This document shows, in pieces, positions 63,901 to 64,000 of a stretch of 64,000 bases of DNA. The notes under the pieces were generated by a model. It was given only the letters and a program-made list of their open reading frames with translations, was not told the origin of the DNA and ran no database searches. Positions within the stretch are counted from its first letter, which is position 1; each line of letters starts with the position of its first letter. The stretch is taken from contig NZ_JAUSZH010000001.1 in assembly GCF_030817355.1 (NCBI RefSeq), forward strand, positions 3,597,001 to 3,661,000, in the 5' to 3' direction. Made by a program: the position numbers and the translations under genes. Origin of the DNA: Streptomyces sp. V1I1. Its GTDB lineage: Bacteria; Actinomycetota; Actinomycetes; Streptomycetales; Streptomycetaceae.

Positions 63901-64000
63901 GCGGAGGGAAGCGCAGCAGGGCGCGCACGGCTCGCTCACGTGAGTCCGCGGCAAGTGCGTCGGTTGCGTCGGAGTCTGAGGCAGTCTCTGAGACGGTGCT
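60992..64000 (-). CDS. tmk: dTMP kinase fused to MFS-like membrane domain and coiled coil (5' end outside)
   Basis: The frame stays open to the right edge (residues before GTG 63928 read ALAADSRERA), so the true start is outside the window. From GTG 63928: about 12 membrane segments in residues 1-470 (MFS-like), then dTMP kinase from about 483, with P-loop FFIAIEGGDGAGKST, SDRYIDSSVAYQGAGRDLS and the LID region. Residues about 690-832 are a highly charged Glu/Arg coiled coil (AEEEARRRAEEEAARK), and the acidic tail ends GGGRGRR. The kinase makes dTDP for DNA synthesis; the membrane part may tether it. This fusion is known in streptomycetes. Confidence 0.93.
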   Translation of the reverse strand, partial: STVSETASDSDATDALAADSRERAVRALLRFPPLRRLWSAQVAGGVGDAVAVLVLLLLTLQAAVAAGSFGSGYRGAAFAVAAVLGARVLATLLFGAVLLGPLTSLTSPKGPLDRRWTMIGADGLRLALLVIAPLWVDWTPDNAPAILLITVFVTGVAERFWTVARDGAAPALLPAPPLEGAAVRPLPDHIDALRRLWLRTGFAVIPAGAAVLLVATLIGNLLGSGIEWFSLHQAALGSYVAAGLFAASVSTLYFVELPGSLTPRPRSPLEGLRRPSTGNGLDKGRTGAIPLFVLACAAVAGAIASAVAVSVLHAFDLGGGPAAFALLVLALTGGTGLGIRGAASVLPTLSRRRLLSLAVAVTGVALLAMGLVPDTASVLFIALLAGLAAGVAASTGHALVDQEAEDFRRARITEHLQAVVRVAIGLGALAAPLLSAAIGPHRLASGDFVFAHGGAAFTLMLAGALLLPVAAIVLAKTDDRSGVPLRRDLGDALRRGSDPAQAPAATGFFIAIEGGDGAGKSTQVEALAEWIRAKGHEVVVTREPGATPIGKRLRSILLDVSSEGLSNRAEALLYAADRAEHVSSVVRPALERGAIVISDRYIDSSVAYQGAGRDLSPTEIARISRWATDGLVPHLTVLLDVSPETARERFTEAPDRLESEPAEFHHRVRAGFLTLAAADPGRYLVVDAGQEPQSVATVVRHRLDQMLPLSDAEVRAQAEARKAAEEEARRRAEEEAARKAEEERIERERQEQLAKLRAEEEERKRHELEEARQREAERQAEEARQRAEEARRRAEEERRRREAEEKALRAEEERRRRQAEEEARLRAETEERRLEKQRKAEEALLRAEEARRLAEAAAAASASASANDLTVPTPVVRPDEVTQEVPSPVTPPSPAADETAVLPKFPADAEETAVLPPVREDARDADASGKIPPGIFRDEAPSADADANDRTRELPQVDPDSGRRRRRSDWAEETPLDDLPTLADELLGPHDEDDNGGGRGRR

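Overview
The window is about 72% GC by eye, uses third-position G/C almost everywhere, has many GTG starts, and carries TipA, SARP, SigE-family, XRE-DUF5753/DUF397 and AICE-type genes. This points to a Streptomyces chromosome, in a core arm rather than near a telomere. Gene order in the first 25 kb follows what I recall of the S. coelicolor core: fol genes, ftsH, hpt, tilS, metalloprotease, dacB, ppa, tipA, glutamate decarboxylase, then the zinc-free ribosomal proteins. This recollection was not checked against a database.

Layout. 1-2.8 kb: folate genes (folB, folK, folE) plus DUF3180. 2.8-10.2 kb: ftsH, hpt-tilS, a zincin, dacB and ppa. 10.2-15.8 kb: ThrE-like exporter, DedA, YbjQ-like protein, tipA with its palindromic promoter, and glutamate decarboxylase. 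15.8-18.3 kb: an ABC-2 exporter with its PadR repressor and three copies of one operator. 18.3-22.6 kb: DinB protein, aldehyde dehydrogenase, and an XRE/HATPase/DUF397 regulatory set that shares an upstream element. 22.8-25.3 kb: divergent Zur-type cluster of cysteine-free S18, L31, L33, L28 and S14 with a CobW-like protein. 25.3-33.0 kb: two secreted proteins, a truncated NB-ARC protein, DUF2786, and an FtsX-type ABC exporter.

33.08-38.55 kb is a stack of five mobile elements (two IS630-type, two IS701-type, one MITE). All the junctions reduce to one CTAG tetranucleotide. Three of the transposase genes carry a canonical -1 slippery heptamer at the point where their reading frame breaks. In both IS701-type copies the -1 frame adds the same kind of Cys-containing C-terminal tail.

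38.55-53.85 kb: nitrilase, lipoprotein, two quinone-oxidoreductase-like enzymes, LuxR-type regulator, family A DNA polymerase, a SigE-family sigma factor with a membrane partner, a full-length SARP-NB-ARC-TPR regulator, small enzymes, and a TetR/MDR/SDR group. 53.85-57.3 kb is a decayed AICE (integrase, RRQRL protein, HExxH protein and tra, all frameshifted or truncated) ending at a tRNA-Thr(CGT). 57.5-64 kb: a secreted TAP-type peptidase, holB (with one frameshift), a 40-bp repeat array, and a dTMP kinase fused to an MFS-like membrane domain that runs off the right edge.

Most of the window is ordinary core chromosome. The most unusual parts are the CTAG insertion stack with its candidate programmed frameshifts, the TipA protein lacking Cys214, and the shared 18-bp element in the XRE/HATPase/DUF397 locus.
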